From positions 49,621,394 through 49,685,393 of the forward strand of contig OY755252.1 of assembly GCA_963576725.1 (NCBI GenBank): 64,000 bases of DNA, read 5' to 3'. Position numbers and translations under genes: made by a program. Below the pieces are notes generated by a model. It was given only the letters and a program-made list of their open reading frames with translations. It made no database searches and was not told where the DNA came from. The first letter of the stretch is position 1; the number at the start of each line of letters is the position of its first letter. Positions 1 through 12,139 of the stretch are shown one piece after another. This DNA is from Azorinus chamasolen (lineage: Eukaryota > Mollusca > Bivalvia > Cardiida > Solecurtidae).

Positions 1-177
1 TTGCATGCAGAGTGATAGACCTTAGTTACATCAATGGTACTCAATGAGAGGAAGACACATGTGACATTTGAAAGCTTTATATATATAATGATTAGTTTAG
101 AAATGTCAGCCAATAAAAGAAAGTGTGACTGACAGACAGACTGATAAACAGACAGTCGACGGAAAAGTGTCCCCTTA

Positions 178-735
178 GTGACACACTGCCTCTTAGCACA
201 TGACACAAAACATTCAAACATTTTGCACCAATCTGAGCGACTGAAAGAAGTATTTCAACAACTGCCAATTGTTGCATTCAGGCGTGATAAAAATCTATGT
301 GACACACTGGTGCATTCAAAAATTAACAGGATTGTTAAGCCAAGGAATATAGTTTGTTCACGGCGTTGTACTACTTGCAGTATTCTTGAAATGTCAAGTA
401 TTAGGGACACAAATAGGCAATCAGTTTACAATGTGTCTACTTATAGTACCTGCAGAGAAAGAAATGTAATATATGCAATTAAATGCAGTAAATGCGATGT
501 AATTGGTGTACGTGGTTGAGACTGAGAGAGAAATTCGGGAGAGAATGAAAGAACATTTGAGTGATGTAAGGCATGAGAGAGAAGCCAATAAACTGACATT
601 TTGGCGTTGGTGGTCATAGCAGTGATGATGTTAGATTTGTAGTTTTGAAACAGATGTTCAATGCATGTAGAATTGAAAGACAGATTCATGAAACTGATTG
701 GATGTGGAGGCTTTGAACTTACAGACCATTTTAGG
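178..735 (+). pseudogene. Penelope-like element C-terminal linker and GIY-YIG endonuclease remnant
   Basis: A 113-residue open stretch carries VAFRRDKNLCDTLVHSK followed by a Cys-rich segment (CSRRCTTC) and NVIYAIKCSKC. This is the arrangement between the reverse transcriptase and GIY-YIG endonuclease of Penelope-like retroelements (family knowledge). After a stop near 517 a shifted frame continues ETEREIRERMKEHLSDVRH, matching the GIY-YIG helix with its conserved Arg and H. A further stretch around 630-715 reads ACRIERQIHETDWMW, matching the end of the domain. The reverse transcriptase is not seen upstream, so the copy is 5'-truncated or its 5' part lies outside the window. At least two frameshifts and several stops make it a pseudogene. 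The endonuclease would normally nick target DNA for target-primed reverse transcription. The family call is by recognition, not search. Confidence 0.72.
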
Positions 736-1262
736 GCTGTAACGTCAAGGAGGCTAATGCATGCATGACGTCGTTGCGCCCATGACATCAGTTAGCGACG
801 TCATTTGATGACATCATGACATTTTAAATAGCAACCCAGCGTCACCATGACGTTGTATCAATTCTGAAGGGAGGTGATCCCCCGAGAGCAAAAATTGCAA
901 CACAAAAAGAGAAAATTGCAGACTCGGTTTTATTGAGTCTGTTCATGAACAGTAATTGAAAGTACAACACTGCAGACGCCCCCTAGCACCGGCTTAAGCG
1001 GTATTCAATTTCAAAACAAGAAGTACTGAAATTCATGATCTCGAAGGATCAGAAGGTATAACAACACTGAGAATGAAGTACATTGTTTTCTTTTATTTTA
1101 TGGCTGTTCAAATGCATGTTACAAAAAATGTGACATGTATTTTGACGTGATAATTTTTGAAAAAGGCCCTTAGTGGTCGAAATATTAGACCAGAGCTACT
1201 GAAATATTTATGTATTGTATCAATTCCCTTTTTGGAATATTTTCTTTGGGCTGCAATTTATT
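736..1262 (+). mobile_element. Penelope-like element 3' tail, copy 1
   Basis: This follows the endonuclease remnant and matches a second copy at 3793-4195, apart from a nested insertion at 861-1079. Shared landmarks are GTCAAGGAGG, a TGACGTC-rich block, CCCTTAGTGGTCGAAAT and the end TTGGAATATTTTCTT. The same terminal block recurs at 37623-37716 and seeds the satellite at 17384-17902. Confidence 0.7.
861..1079 (+). repeat. Dispersed repeat F nested in the PLE tail
   Basis: The second PLE tail copy reads straight across this point (GGATCA then ACATTATTCTC), while this copy is interrupted by 219 bp beginning ATTCTGAAGGGAGGTGATCC and ending GAGAATGAAGT. A near-identical block lies at 58793-59014 and partial pieces at 30268-30340 and 55747-55764. 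No ORF, pol III boxes or clear TIRs were seen. It is probably a non-autonomous element of unknown class. Confidence 0.7.
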
Positions 1263-1483
1263 TCTATCCCAAGGGACCGGCTCATGTTTCTTTATTCAAT
1301 AATTTTGTAATGGATTTTTAATTTTATCGTTGAATATTTTTCATTTTCACTACCTTTCAGTGATAATAATTCTATAATTAGATTTTTTGCAGTAAATATT
1401 TTTCTTTTAAGTACGTATTTCTTATCTCTCAAAACACAGACTGCTCCTTCCATAGCCCAAAAAGAAAGGGAATACAAATATAG

Positions 1484-1506
1484 GTCGCCGCCTCCACGGC
1501 GGCGAC
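1484..1506. repeat. Short GC-rich perfect hairpin
   Basis: GTCGCCGCC pairs perfectly with GGCGGCGAC across a 5-nt loop, in otherwise AT-rich DNA. Function unknown; no T-run follows that would suggest a pol III terminator. Confidence 0.6.
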
Positions 1507-1970
1507 GAATTACATACTTAACATCAATAAGCTGGATCTAAAGATGACGTATGAACATATGACTATATTATTTCCTACGCAAACAGAACATACATACAAG
1601 ATCCGTCTGCCCTGGGTTTACTCAGTTTGAAAAGGCGTTAAAAAGTGTACCTATATGTGAATGGTTGGTTAAACAAAATGTTTAGCGAAACCTAGGTACT
1701 AACATGCAACCAATGTGAAAGCGGTTATAATACATGCGGTGATTATAGTGTTAGCAAAGAGAATGTCATAGATCTAATCTCATACTACAGTTTGAACCAG
1801 TCATTATCTGTTTCGTTCGAACCACTAACATTTAATGGAAAACAATTTCAAATCCGTATGAACACTTTGCATTTACACATTTCCAGTTTTATTGGCACAT
1901 TGGCGCATTGTTAAACTACCAGTTTGTAGCGTTTAAGTTTCGCTGACAATGTCGCATCTCTCATTACACA

Positions 1971-2040
1971 CCAAAGCAGTCTGGATCCAGATGGGATGCC
2001 AAAGTAACTGGGCATCCCACCAGGACACACACTATTTGTT
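1971..2040. mobile_element. M3 hairpin MITE copy
   Basis: Degenerate palindrome: CTGGATCCAGATGGGATGCC is mirrored by GGGCATCCCACCAGGACAC around AAAGTAACT. It belongs to the family whose best copies read TTTGGATCCAGATGAGACG. Confidence 0.6.
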
Positions 2041-2648
2041 ACTATGGTAATAAATATGAAAGAAAGAAGGGGAAAATTAAAAAGTGGAAAATGTACAGAC
2101 GACAAATTGTGCAGACGACAATGATTTGCAGAGAAATAATTAACATTATCGCTTTTACTGTTCCCTCGTCATTCGAATTAAATCTCTAAGAGAAGACAGA
2201 TATGGCTTTTCCACAAATTTCTAATGGGATGATATATCAATCGGCTGCACAGACTGGACAATAACTTATATTGTGACCAATGTGGTTGACTAAGGAAATA
2301 AATAGTAGCAAAGACATCTGACATACCCAACGTACAGCTGTAGACATAAAATTTACACTGAAAGTTAAATTAAGAGCAGGCGTCGGAGTTGTCCTTAAAG
2401 CAAAGTTTTAATTTAAAACACTGAGATAAATGCAAGTAAAAATACAAACAGTAAATAGCGACAAAAATGTTACTGTAGAACAGACATATCATTTTGACAA
2501 ATGGGCATTGGTCAATTTATTCTTGTAGGCGAAACAGGCATGACTGAATAACAGTAATACGACAGCTTACAAATATGAGACGCGCAAGGAGAATTAGCGA
2601 TTTTGACTTTTAATCATTTCCTTCATATAAACGCATTTTCACGCATTT

Positions 2649-2716
2649 GCAAACAGAAACTACCCAGTTCGGACGGCCACTTTTGAAGCTGTCTGGTCAG
2701 GGTCTGCTCTGTTTGC
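2649..2716. mobile_element. M1 hairpin MITE copy, 68 bp
   Basis: Starts GCAAACAGAAACTACCCAG and ends GGTCTGCTCTGTTTGC; the two halves are imperfect reverse complements. It is one of several copies that are exactly 68 bp. Confidence 0.65.
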
Positions 2717-3178
2717 TTTTGATATGCTATAGATCTGATTCAACAGTTTTTGTCAAAGAAAACATATTTCTTCAGCTGATGATACTTTCTTACATAAATA
2801 TTTAATAGGGAAAGGGTTAAAACAATTAGGACACACGTTCACTGGTTTCGGATTTAGACACAGGCAATTTCAAAATAGATCAATAAATTCAGTACTAAAC
2901 ACAAACTCTTTAACCCCATACGTCATGGATATTGATTTAAGAAATACTGACGTCATGCATATAAATCATTTTACAGCTGCATAAATGATGAGATTGAAAT
3001 TAATGCGGTTGCATTGTTTCGAAACTTTCTGCATTACAGCTCCTAAACATATTGTTCTACGGATGTATTGTTTAACAAACACCGACATCGCAAAACTGTG
3101 CATGCCCTGGTGTTAAAAAAGAAATACATGGACATATTCTGACAAAGTGAAACATACGTTTTCTTCAGCTGATGAAGA

Positions 3179-3370
3179 AGGATACTGAATGTAAGAGACA
3201 AGTATGTTAAAGAAAACTAGTGTATGCAAGAAGAACAATACCGAATGCGAGAGACAAACTTCTAGATAAATATTGAATGCGAGATACACGTTTGTTGAAG
3301 ATAAATACTGAATGCGAGAGATAAGTTTGTTGAAGATAAATATTGAATGCGAGAGATAGGTTTGTTAAAT
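3179..3370 (+). repeat. 35-bp minisatellite, left block
   Basis: Monomer resembles ATACTGAATGCGAGAGATAA plus GTTTGTTGAAG; about five diverged copies. The array resumes at 3668 after a ~300-bp unrelated interruption (3371-3667). Confidence 0.8.
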
Positions 3371-3667
3371 AGAGGATCTTACATGAGTGCTCATTACAAA
3401 TTGTTTTTATGAAAAGAGTTTACTATAATAGTATGACATGTGCTTTAGCGAGTGTAATATTCATTATAGTAAACGAGTTTTATCACATAACCCTTAACAG
3501 TGCCATAGAAAGTGAAACAGACTATATCTGACGACTGTTTCGGCTATTGTTTACAGCATAGTACAACTGATTCAAACTGCTCATTTTGGATAATAAAATG
3601 CACTAGTGCATTTCCGCGATTTAAGGCACTCTGTTACGGCACTTCCACAAGGCAGATTATGTGCTTA

Positions 3668-3745
3668 AGATAAATACTGAATGCGAGATACAAGTTTGTT
3701 AAAGATAAATACTGAATGCGACATGAAGTTTGTTATATATAAATA
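3668..3745 (+). repeat. 35-bp minisatellite, right block
   Basis: Two further monomers of the array at 3179-3370. The PLE copy at 3746 begins immediately after them. Confidence 0.75.
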
Positions 3746-4195
3746 CTAATAGTTCGACCACTAAGGGCCTTTTTCAAAGATTATCATGTCAATGATGTGA
3801 GATTTGTAGTTTTGAAACGGATGTTCCATGCATGTAGAATTGAAAGACAGATCCATGAAACTGATTGGATATGGGGGCTGACAGACCATTTGGCTGTAAC
3901 GTCAAGGAGGATAATGCGCTAATGCATGCATGACGTCGTTGCACCCATGACGTCATTTGATGACGTCATTTTGATGACGTCATGACATTTTAAATAACAA
4001 CCCAATGTCACCATGACACTGGATCAACATTATTCTCTTTGATTTTATGGCTGAATGCATGTAACAAAAATGTGACGTGTATTTTGACATGATAATCTTT
4101 GAAAAGGGCCCTTAGTGGTCGAAATATTAGATCAGATCAGTTCAAGTATTTATGTATTATATTAATTCCCTATTTTGGAATATTTTCTTCATTAT
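3746..4195 (+). mobile_element. 5'-truncated Penelope-like element with inverted 5' piece, copy 2
   Basis: Positions 3793-4195 repeat the end of the GIY-YIG remnant and tail seen at 620-1262 without the nested 219-bp insertion. The first 47 bp (3746-3792) are the reverse complement of the element's own tail (4083-4129, around CCCTTAGTGGTCGAA). An inverted terminal piece at the 5' side is typical of Penelope insertions (family knowledge). Confidence 0.7.
3948..3982. promoter_or_regulatory. Cluster of three CRE/ATF palindromes in the PLE
   Basis: Three perfect TGACGTCA octamers start at 3948, 3961 and 3975 (13-14 bp spacing). The homologous block in copy 1 (770-830) is mutated (GACGTCAT, GACATCA). 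CRE identity is established motif knowledge; regulatory activity is inference. Confidence 0.45.
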
Positions 4196-4895
4196 AAATA
4201 CTAAATGTGGTACAAAAGTGTGTGGGAACGAATTCGAGAGGGACGCTGTCATATTATTATGTTATATATTAAGGTATAGATTCCTTAAAAACTTAAATTC
4301 AATATGAGAATGTCTGTGCTTTATTTATATTTACAAATAAGTCCCCTCCTTTAAACCATTACATCTTCTAGTATGGCTATAAAACAAGTGAAACATTAAA
4401 TAACTTATTAAATGATATCTTTCTAACCTCTGCCAGCTATCTTCGATCATTGCTATTAGCACATTATCATAATACGCTTTGAAAATCAAATCTAAATTCA
4501 AGTGCTTACGTTTAATGTGTGTCAATAACAAATTCAGCGATAATACTAATGCAAGGTGCATTTCCGACTGAGTTTGTGATTACACAATACGACGTAATTG
4601 TATGAGCAAATCGCCTCGAAATGCTTATTTACCGTGGATATAATGGACTAGCAGCATTATCCGCTAGTTCATGCTGTCGCAAAACATCATTAGATTCCGT
4701 TAGGCAATTCAAAATTACTTCGAAACCCGGGAGTTGTCACATGCCAATTAGATGGCAATTACAATACCCATGTATAACGCACGATAAGGATGATGCTAAT
4801 ATGCAAAGGAAAATAATATACTTTTTAAAAAACGCGGCCAATTCTTAACTACATATTAACCCTAAGCCAGCTAACTGAGACCTGAGTTACACTTG

Positions 4896-4961
4896 CAAAC
4901 AGTTTGTGTCCAAATGACAGGCCGAGTAACTCTGTGTCTCACCAGAATAGAAACTGTTTGA
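4896..4961. mobile_element. M3 hairpin MITE copy
   Basis: CAAACAGTTTGTGTCCAAAT is mirrored by GTGTCTCACCAG and AAACTGTTTG, with GCCGAGTAACTC in the centre. Confidence 0.65.
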
Positions 4962-5287
4962 CAATCAATCAATAGTTTCTTGTGTCATGACACATGGTCA
5001 AAGTACTAGATCCTGTCTTAAGTGCAGAGCGGAGATTAAGATTATATTATAGTATATACATATATATTATAATGATTACATGAATGGCCAACATAATTAC
5101 AGAGGCTTACCTATTGTAGTTATGTTTAGTAATACATATCATTTATTTATAATCAGTTATTACATTCAGATTGACAATTTAAATATATGTGTGTATATTA
5201 GACTCACTGAGACACAAGCTGGTTTAAAGCACTCTAGTTAACGAGTTTATCCATTAATCACTTGTCTAGACAGTCTAATTATGTATA

Positions 5288-5495
5288 CAGTATCATCTCA
5301 CTTAAGCGCCCAATCATGTTTTGCTCATCGGAGTATTAAAATGCAGGTGATTGCTTAATGCAGGGCAACAGTAATGCAGAAAGCTCACATAGGAGCTTCT
5401 GTGTTACGTTTAACCTGCATTTGATTACAACCTGTGTTACAGATCCAGATATTAAACATTTTTATTGACGGCCACTTAAGGCATGTTCTACTGTA
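5288..5495. mobile_element. M2 MITE, near full length
   Basis: Ends ACAGTATCATCTCACTTAAG and CTTAAGGCATGTTCTACTGT form the outer inverted repeats. The inner hairpin CTTAATGCAGGGCAAC / GTTTAACCTGCAT sits around CTCACATAGGAG. Confidence 0.7.
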
Positions 5496-6360
5496 CGTAG
5501 CGTTTACTGATCATCGTAAGTAATTGATTCTGTAAACTGAGCTTTTCGTATGATACATTGCAGACAAAAATTGTATAAACGATAATGCATATAGAGTTAT
5601 CCACATGGTTTACGAAAGGGATGCCATTTCACTTTTCATTAATTATTTCGGTATATACAGAAATTGAAATAACATAAATAGGATGCCGAATATCATCATT
5701 AAGCTACAAAGATAACTAAACTACATGCAGCTTGTAAAGACAGTAAGATTGTTTTAAATATACACAAAAAAGATATTGTTTGTTTAAACCGAATGACTCC
5801 TTATCCACAGGTGAAATTGTGTTTTTTCCAAATAAACAGTTAAGAAATTGTTGATAAATTCACACATGTTGGTGTCTATTTTTTAGCTATTTTTTCTATG
5901 TATAAAGTGACAGCGGAGGTTGCAATTTAAGCAAAATACATTAGGAATTATGTTTGTTTAACTCTACTAGTTTTCATTAATTATTGCATCTACTGATATA
6001 TACATCTTGTTTGAATCTAAGGTGACTTAAGTAATGTTAAATATATACGAGCTTCGGGGAATGAATGGTGTTTATAGTAAAGCTCGTAATGATGCAATAC
6101 TTTGGGATTTTAGACGATACACCATCCGCCTGTTTACGTTTAAGAGATGTATTGGTTATTTGATACGTCTATGGAATGTACCAACACTAGTTAAGTCAAA
6201 TCCTGTTATAATATGAGGAATTGAATGATAAGAATGAATAAATGAAATGTGTTACTGGTGTAAGAATTATTCGTTTTTCGCGGTAAGGGCAAGATTTTGG
6301 GCGACACAAACAGGTTTCACAATCAGGGACATATTCATATATGCAAAAGCTTAAGACCAG

Positions 6361-6580
6361 TACAGTTGTAGTTCGATATCTATAAATCGGATAACTCAAA
6401 CTTCGGGATAAATCAAATAAAAGTTCGGCACTTCCTAAACACATACAATACACTTTTTCTAAAATGTATCACTGTGCTTATCTAGAAACACACATGACAG
6501 CTTAATGCAGGTCGAAAGTAATGTTAACTCAATTAAAGTGTATGGCCCCTTGAATTTCTAGATATCGAAGTTCAACTGTA
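6361..6580. mobile_element. M4 MITE carrying an M2-like core
   Basis: Terminal repeats TACAGTTGTAGTTCGATATC and GATATCGAAGTTCAACTGTA enclose 220 bp. The centre contains GCTTAATGCAGGTCGAAAG, the inner arm of M2, although the outer arms differ from M2. Confidence 0.7.
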
Positions 6581-7064
6581 TATAGACTAGGACAGATAGG
6601 AAAGGTCTCATTATTTTCATATTCTAACATTTCACTTTTGAAATGACATTAACAAGTTTTCAAAACTGCCTTGAAATTTATACGGTTATGTATAGTATGT
6701 TAATATTGAAAAGGAATACAGACATCGTACTGTGATTTTATGGACTCTTAATGCCACTGTGTACTCGTGAGACCCTTATGTGAACATTTAAGGTACATTT
6801 ACATCCACAGTGATACTATGTATAATTATAATATATACAATTTCTTTATAGTCTTACGTCAGGCGAATATCAAAATGTGATTAGAAATCATGCTGTGCAT
6901 ATCACAATCGCTCGCTATCATGACATACAATTAACATTGATCAACACTTAAAGACAACAAGTCTATAAAAACTGAATAAGACCATTCCGGTGTCAGCATT
7001 GTCGTCTGCTTCAAGTTGTAGACTGGACGTTTGCTCAATTCTTTATGTAAATTAAACTGATTTT

Positions 7065-7127
7065 AAACAGTTTGGATCCTGATAAGACACCGAGCTACTC
7101 GGCGTCCCATCTGTACCTAAACTGTTT
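7065..7127. mobile_element. M3 hairpin MITE copy
   Basis: AAACAGTTTGGATCCTGATA is mirrored by ATCTGTACCTAAACTGTTT around the centre CCGAGCTACTCGG. Confidence 0.7.
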
Positions 7128-8735
7128 GCATATGCTGTCACAGAACCGTGTTTATGGTACTGATGAGAGGGATGCAACAAAAGTAGTAGGGCGGTGCTCC
7201 GATTGGTTTCCCATGTGTAATAGTTTGCTATAGAGCAGCACATTACGAGTGATAATGTAAACCGTTACTGGTTCCCATTCTCCCTAAAAAGGACATAGGC
7301 AAGCAGTGTAGAGCTAGACGTAAGGACTCCTGAAGGAGCCTTCTGGTCAGGAAGTGTACTGTACGCTGGACCGAACGATATAGATGGCTTGTACAAATAA
7401 TTTGGGTTTGCTGTGCCCCCTCAATACGAGAAATAATATCGGAATAAATGAATGAATGATTAATGTGTTTCACAATAGGAGTTGTTCAGGAAAAATCATC
7501 ATCTTCATATAATGTTCCAAATCGTATCATTTTAATAGATTATAAGAAACGTTTCTTTAAAAATCGCGATATTTTTAGACTTTTAAATACTTAGGTGAAA
7601 TATATTAAATACTGTTGTTTGAAAATTTATATTTCAAAAAGTCAGTAGTAAGTAGTTCGTGGGTATCCATTAATCAAAAGGGATTCTGATTTGTACTGCC
7701 CTGTTTTTTATAACAGCTATAAAATCCACAAACACGTTTTTGCGAGTGCGATAAGAATAAGATTGCAAGTGCTGCCCCGGTTTAATCAACTGCTGCCACG
7801 TTTTAATCAAGTGCCGGTTGAATTTAGATACGGACTCCTTAAGGAATTCTCGACTCTTAGACTTTAACCTGCTGAACCAACTTTGATTAGTGAATTTGCC
7901 GTCTACATCTATCCGAATATTTGAAATCTTGAACTGATTTTCACAAACAACACTAGAAAGCCAAAGTGTCTGGAGCTTGCTGATATATCGAGATACGCGG
8001 TTATCATACATTAGTCCGTAGCATGCTTTAACTATTTAAAGTGAGTGATGCATTGGGAGCGAAACCCTACTGAAGACTGACTAATATCCATTGTCTTAGC
8101 TTTGGCAGGAATAGATTACTCAAACAATGGGATAAGGTTCCTGTTATCACTGCAGATTTAAATAGAACAAGAGTGAATCAGAGACGGAACTATTCTAATC
8201 AACCAAGCCTCTGGCACACGTTAGGAATTGTCTGTAAAGCTTCATATCTTTCAAATTCAATGAAAGCTAAATTGTATTTGTTTGTCGGTAATACATGTAA
8301 ACATTTGCACACTATCTTCTCAATTTGATTTTCGCTTATAACGCCTGGGGACTCATTCTCTTTGTTCAGTTTAGTCTCACTCAGGTCCTATCTCCGCAAC
8401 ATTACGCAATCGTAAATATCATATGTTATTATGTTCGTTCTCAAGTACAATAGCTTTTTCCTAAACATTTGTTTGTAATTATGTTGCTATGGCGTGATCA
8501 TTTCTCCGATTGCAAGACATAAAACAATCGTTAAACCATTAACCTATAACCTGTTGAATAATTAAAACTAGTCCTCCCCTTTCTGAATACTAAAACAAAT
8601 GTTTCAAATATATCACTAAGGAAACTGATCATTATGGTCCTGATCAAAAGATTCCATCGGGATTCCATCTACACTATTTGCAAATGTCTAATATACTCGG
8701 TTCGCGCCTATTAAGGGTTATCATTTAGCAGACTG
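7128..8735. other. AT-rich non-coding stretch
   Basis: No supported gene. A minus-strand ORF of 113 codons at 7670-8011 shows no motif I recognise. An AATGAATGAATGA run at 7447 resembles a LINE tail but has no adjoining LINE sequence. Confidence 0.5.
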
Positions 8736-8737
8736 AG

Positions 8738-8970
8738 CTAACGCTAGATAATGTCTCCACTTTAGTAGTATATTACAGTCGTGTTAGTTGTTTACGTTCA
8801 CTCATGTCTAAACTAACGCCATAATTATACTGTCTCCACTTCGAGTACTATATATGCATGTACATGTTAGTTGTTTACATTCACTCACGTCTAAACTAAT
8901 GTCAGATACTGTATCCGCTTAAGTAGTATATATATACATGTTAGTTGTTTACATTCACTCATGTCTAAAC
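8738..8970 (+). repeat. Diverged ~75-85 bp tandem repeat, three copies
   Basis: GTTAGTTGTTTACATTCACT recurs near 8783, 8866 and 8939, each time followed by CATGTCTAAACT or a close variant. No coding signal. Confidence 0.75.
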
Positions 8971-9110
8971 TTTTCACTCATTTTACAATGCAAATATAAA
9001 TTCAATCATGAAACCTATGAAACGTCATGTCACTAATGGGTACTTTTTATTTTAAAATGCTTCATTACAATTGAATGTGTTCAATAGCTAAACATTGCTT
9101 TCAACTTAGA

Positions 9111-9304
9111 GAAGTGTGAGGTTAGGACGTCCGTAAACCGGTTTAAACCCCCAGTGGTGTTTTTGCTGCTGACCGTGCCAAGGCGGTACTCTCTTTGTCA
9201 CCCTTCCTTTTGTTTGCCTTGCGTGTTTGTGATTGTGGTTTGTTCATGTTGTGGAACGTTTGTCCCTGTTTCTTGTGTGTCTTTTGGTGTTTTCTGTGTT
9301 CATT

Positions 9305-9354
<50 letters not shown>

Positions 9355-9475
9355 TTGGGTGTGTGGTTGTGTGTGTGTGTGTGTGTGTCATGCTGTCTAT
9401 CGGTGTTTTGGTGGTGGTTGCGTCTTGCCTGCTGCTTTGCCTGCTTGACTTTACTACTTTTCCATTGAAATACAT
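9111..9475 (+). repeat. Dispersed repeat D with internal (TG)n
   Basis: The start (AAACCGGTTTAAACCCCCAG, then GACCGTGCCAAGGCGGTAC) matches the reverse complement of 23404-23490. The end (TTTTGGTGGTGGTTGCGTC and on) matches 43468-43537, next to unit A of the large inverted repeat. It therefore links three loci. Open frames through it are products of the TG run. Confidence 0.65.
9309..9388 (+). repeat. (TG)n microsatellite
   Basis: A run of GTGTGT interrupted by GCGTTTGGGTGTGTGGT. It lies inside repeat D. Confidence 0.95.
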
Positions 9476-10729
9476 GCAGTCATGTGCACTCACCAATTTA
9501 GTTTAACATTGTAAAATATGCAAAACACTGAAAGTCGTAGCTATATTAAATTCCGCATCAGATTCAAAGCAGATATGTTATGAATTGATATGTGGTTGGA
9601 ATGACATATTTGACCTCGGGCCATTTCAATGATTAGGGCTTTGAGGTGTGCTAACGCTATCATCTGTCTAAGATGACACTTGTTCTAGTGGGCCTAAAAC
9701 ATGTTACCAACACTGCTGTTAAAAATAGAAGACTATTTATCTTCTTTTTTGCGCGACAGGATAAAAAGGTTACCAAAATGTGTTTCGGTAAAAGGTGGGA
9801 GAGGGGGTTTCATTTAAAGGTTTGTAGTAAGAATAAGTTTGATAAAACGTAGCACTTATGAATTCAGATCCCAATAACAGAATATTTTTGCTGGACCCTC
9901 GTATCAATATTGACAAAGACTTAGACTTGTCGTTCATACAAGACGTGGGTGTATTGTGTAAAATACATCGTTGAGTGTTTGAAAACGTTAAGTCAATTGT
10001 TTAACTGAACGGTAAATAGAAATAATCTGTATACATGTATTTGGACAAAATCATATTATTACACTTTAAAGTTGAATACAATCGCTACCAATCATTTGCA
10101 TCACGCGACAGCCCACTTTAAATCCGCATTGTACGTGCTGTACGGCTGAACTGCATAATGTACCCGCCACGAGCCCAATATGAGCTCATCCGAAATAACT
10201 CCTCAGTTATCGTCAGGAACATTTGCGCAAGCTAACATAGCAAGTGGTGGTGTAAAAGAAGAGTATTATATGTCAAATATTTATAATTATGCGTTTTTGA
10301 TAGGAGTTACTGTATATGAGGTAGTCAGTTGATATACAATCAATGAGTTTAAATTTCTGTGCGCTTGCCTTTACCTGTATACCTGCAGTGGTCAGTGTAG
10401 AGGTATTTCTAGACTTGTCCATAAAGTTTCATTCAGATGGTCACTAAATATAGACAGTTTATTGTGTACCTCATTCACTACCCGAATGGCACGGTGCAAG
10501 TGTGGAAATGTTGGAGGCATGGTGCGTCACAGAAACCTGGGAGCTTTAGGTTTCAAGTACAGTTGATAAATGCTTTCTAGCTGACCTTCTGTCATTGTAT
10601 GAATTGTTAAATTGTAGTTTAATATTCGGCGTGTTTATCGGGGTTGTTCATAATACTCTGTGCTAAAGAAATAGCTAAACAAAAGCCGGTAATAATCATG
10701 TTCCACAATGATTGTATTCTTATAACGCA
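9476..10729. other. AT-rich non-coding stretch
   Basis: I see no gene, tandem repeat or mobile-element signature here. Confidence 0.5.
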
Positions 10730-11445
10730 TTCTTATATTGTCCTGTTTTATTGACCTGTCAAAATGTGAATATTCCTACGTCACTGAAAGGATATATTTA
10801 GCATGGGTAAACCTGTGATTCAAACGTTTTTCACGAGATTCACAATAAATGTACAAGTTCTCGAATAAGACAAGTAGGACAGCGGAAACAATCGGTATCA
10901 ACCGAAGCTATTTATGGCGTGTTCAGCAAGCGTATAATTATTTAAATTTTGACAGGTTAATAAAACAGGACAATACCTTCGTAAAATTATCCGCAGACTA
11001 CCGACGATAATAAACGGAATATGCATGAGTCTCAGGTCAAATTGGGAGAATAATATAGGTAAACAACGAGCAGTGAGCCGTGAATGTACTTTACATTTTG
11101 GTACGTTCCACGATTTAGGGATGTCAGCATTGCTGTAGTCCATCTAACTAAGATATGTACTTTACATGCGACAGTCAATCATGATTTTCTCGTGCAGGTT
11201 TTTATGCTGATTCCCCCAAAAAGTGGACTGCGCTGAATTTTAAGGCTCACTGCTCGTTGTTTACTTACACAATATTCTTATATTGTCGATAAGGTTTGAC
11301 CTGGCACTGCATGAATATTCCGCCTTTTTCCGTAAGCTATTTGTATCCTTCCGAATACACACATGAAACATGATTGTTCATCGTCGAAAGTCGGCGGAAA
11401 GTGATGAGTGCCAGTTCAAACCGTATCGATAATATTTTGTAGCTT
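10730..11445. mobile_element. Nested inverted-repeat elements
   Basis: Three inverted pairs are visible. ATTGTCCTGTTTTATTGACC (10737) pairs with a mirror near 10955. GTAAACAACGAGCAGTGAGC (11059) pairs with GCTCACTGCTCGTTGTTTAC (11244). ATAAGGTTTGACCTGGCACT (11289) pairs with AGTGCCAGTTCAAACC (11407). This looks like foldback elements inserted into one another. Confidence 0.65.
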
Positions 11446-11628
11446 GCTCTTGGCTATAGGGTTTACATGTAGCCTTTGTTGAACGGTTTGCATGTGGTGC
11501 ATTCGTCAATGATACTATGATAGCCCATGTGGCCTAAAACATATACTGCATCCTATTACTTGTACTTTGGTGCGAATTATGCATCGGTATGCACATACGG
11601 TTTGTGCATGCATTGGGGTCTACTTGTG

Positions 11629-11735
11629 GAGACGATTCTAATGAGTGGTCACAACACAGGGTTTGGTGGAGAAATAAAGGAGTTATTCTTGAACATCTTT
11701 GAATTTGCACATCATCTTGAACGTGTTTAAATTTG
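11629..11735 (+). repeat. Dispersed repeat E, copy 1
   Basis: About 107 bp around AGTGGTCACAACACAGGG and TTTGGTGGAGAAATAA, repeated with divergence at 32200-32285. Class unknown. Confidence 0.6.
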
Positions 11736-12139
11736 CTCATGCACTACCTTTGAACAATGTAAACCTGAATAGAGCAATCAACCAAACTAAATCTTATTTT
11801 GGGATGGGGGTGGGGGTTAAAAGAGCTTCCTGCTTTACTTTCGTCCTGCGTTAACAAATGAACCCCTAACTCTTATGCATTACTGTGTTCAAAATTCCTC
11901 CGAGTGATGTGACGTTTTGAGAGCCGCAATGCCCTGATTTCCAAACTATACTATTTAGTGTTGCAGTGCCCTAGACCACGTCCGACTGAGATGTACTTTT
12001 CATTAAGGCGTTTTGTGCCAGTATGTCTTATAACACTCGTGCATAGGTTGTGGCGTTACATATTGTCTTTTATTTTCTATTAGTTTGGTTGATGTTTGGT
12101 TTAATATGGTATCGGTGTATAACAGGCAAGGAACAGTTC

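Larger units (their letters stand above)
1263..3178. other. AT-rich non-coding stretch
   Basis: Apart from the hairpin at 1484, the M3 copy at 1971 and the M1 copy at 2649, no coding region, RNA gene or tandem array is recognisable here. ORFs are short and have no family resemblance. Confidence 0.6.
4196..6360. other. AT-rich non-coding stretch with two MITEs
   Basis: Only the M3 copy at 4896 and the M2 copy at 5288 stand out. ORFs of 60-76 codons at 4331-4561, 4621-4848 and 6034-6216 have no recognisable domains and are treated as chance. Confidence 0.55.

Noticed and set aside
7670..8011. 113-codon minus-strand ORF
   Set aside because: No recognisable motif, no splice or promoter context; left as chance, although a decayed element cannot be excluded.
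9143..9506. Several overlapping ORFs of 70-117 codons on both strands
   Set aside because: They run through a (TG)n tract and encode Cys/Val or His/Thr repeats; no start context or homology.
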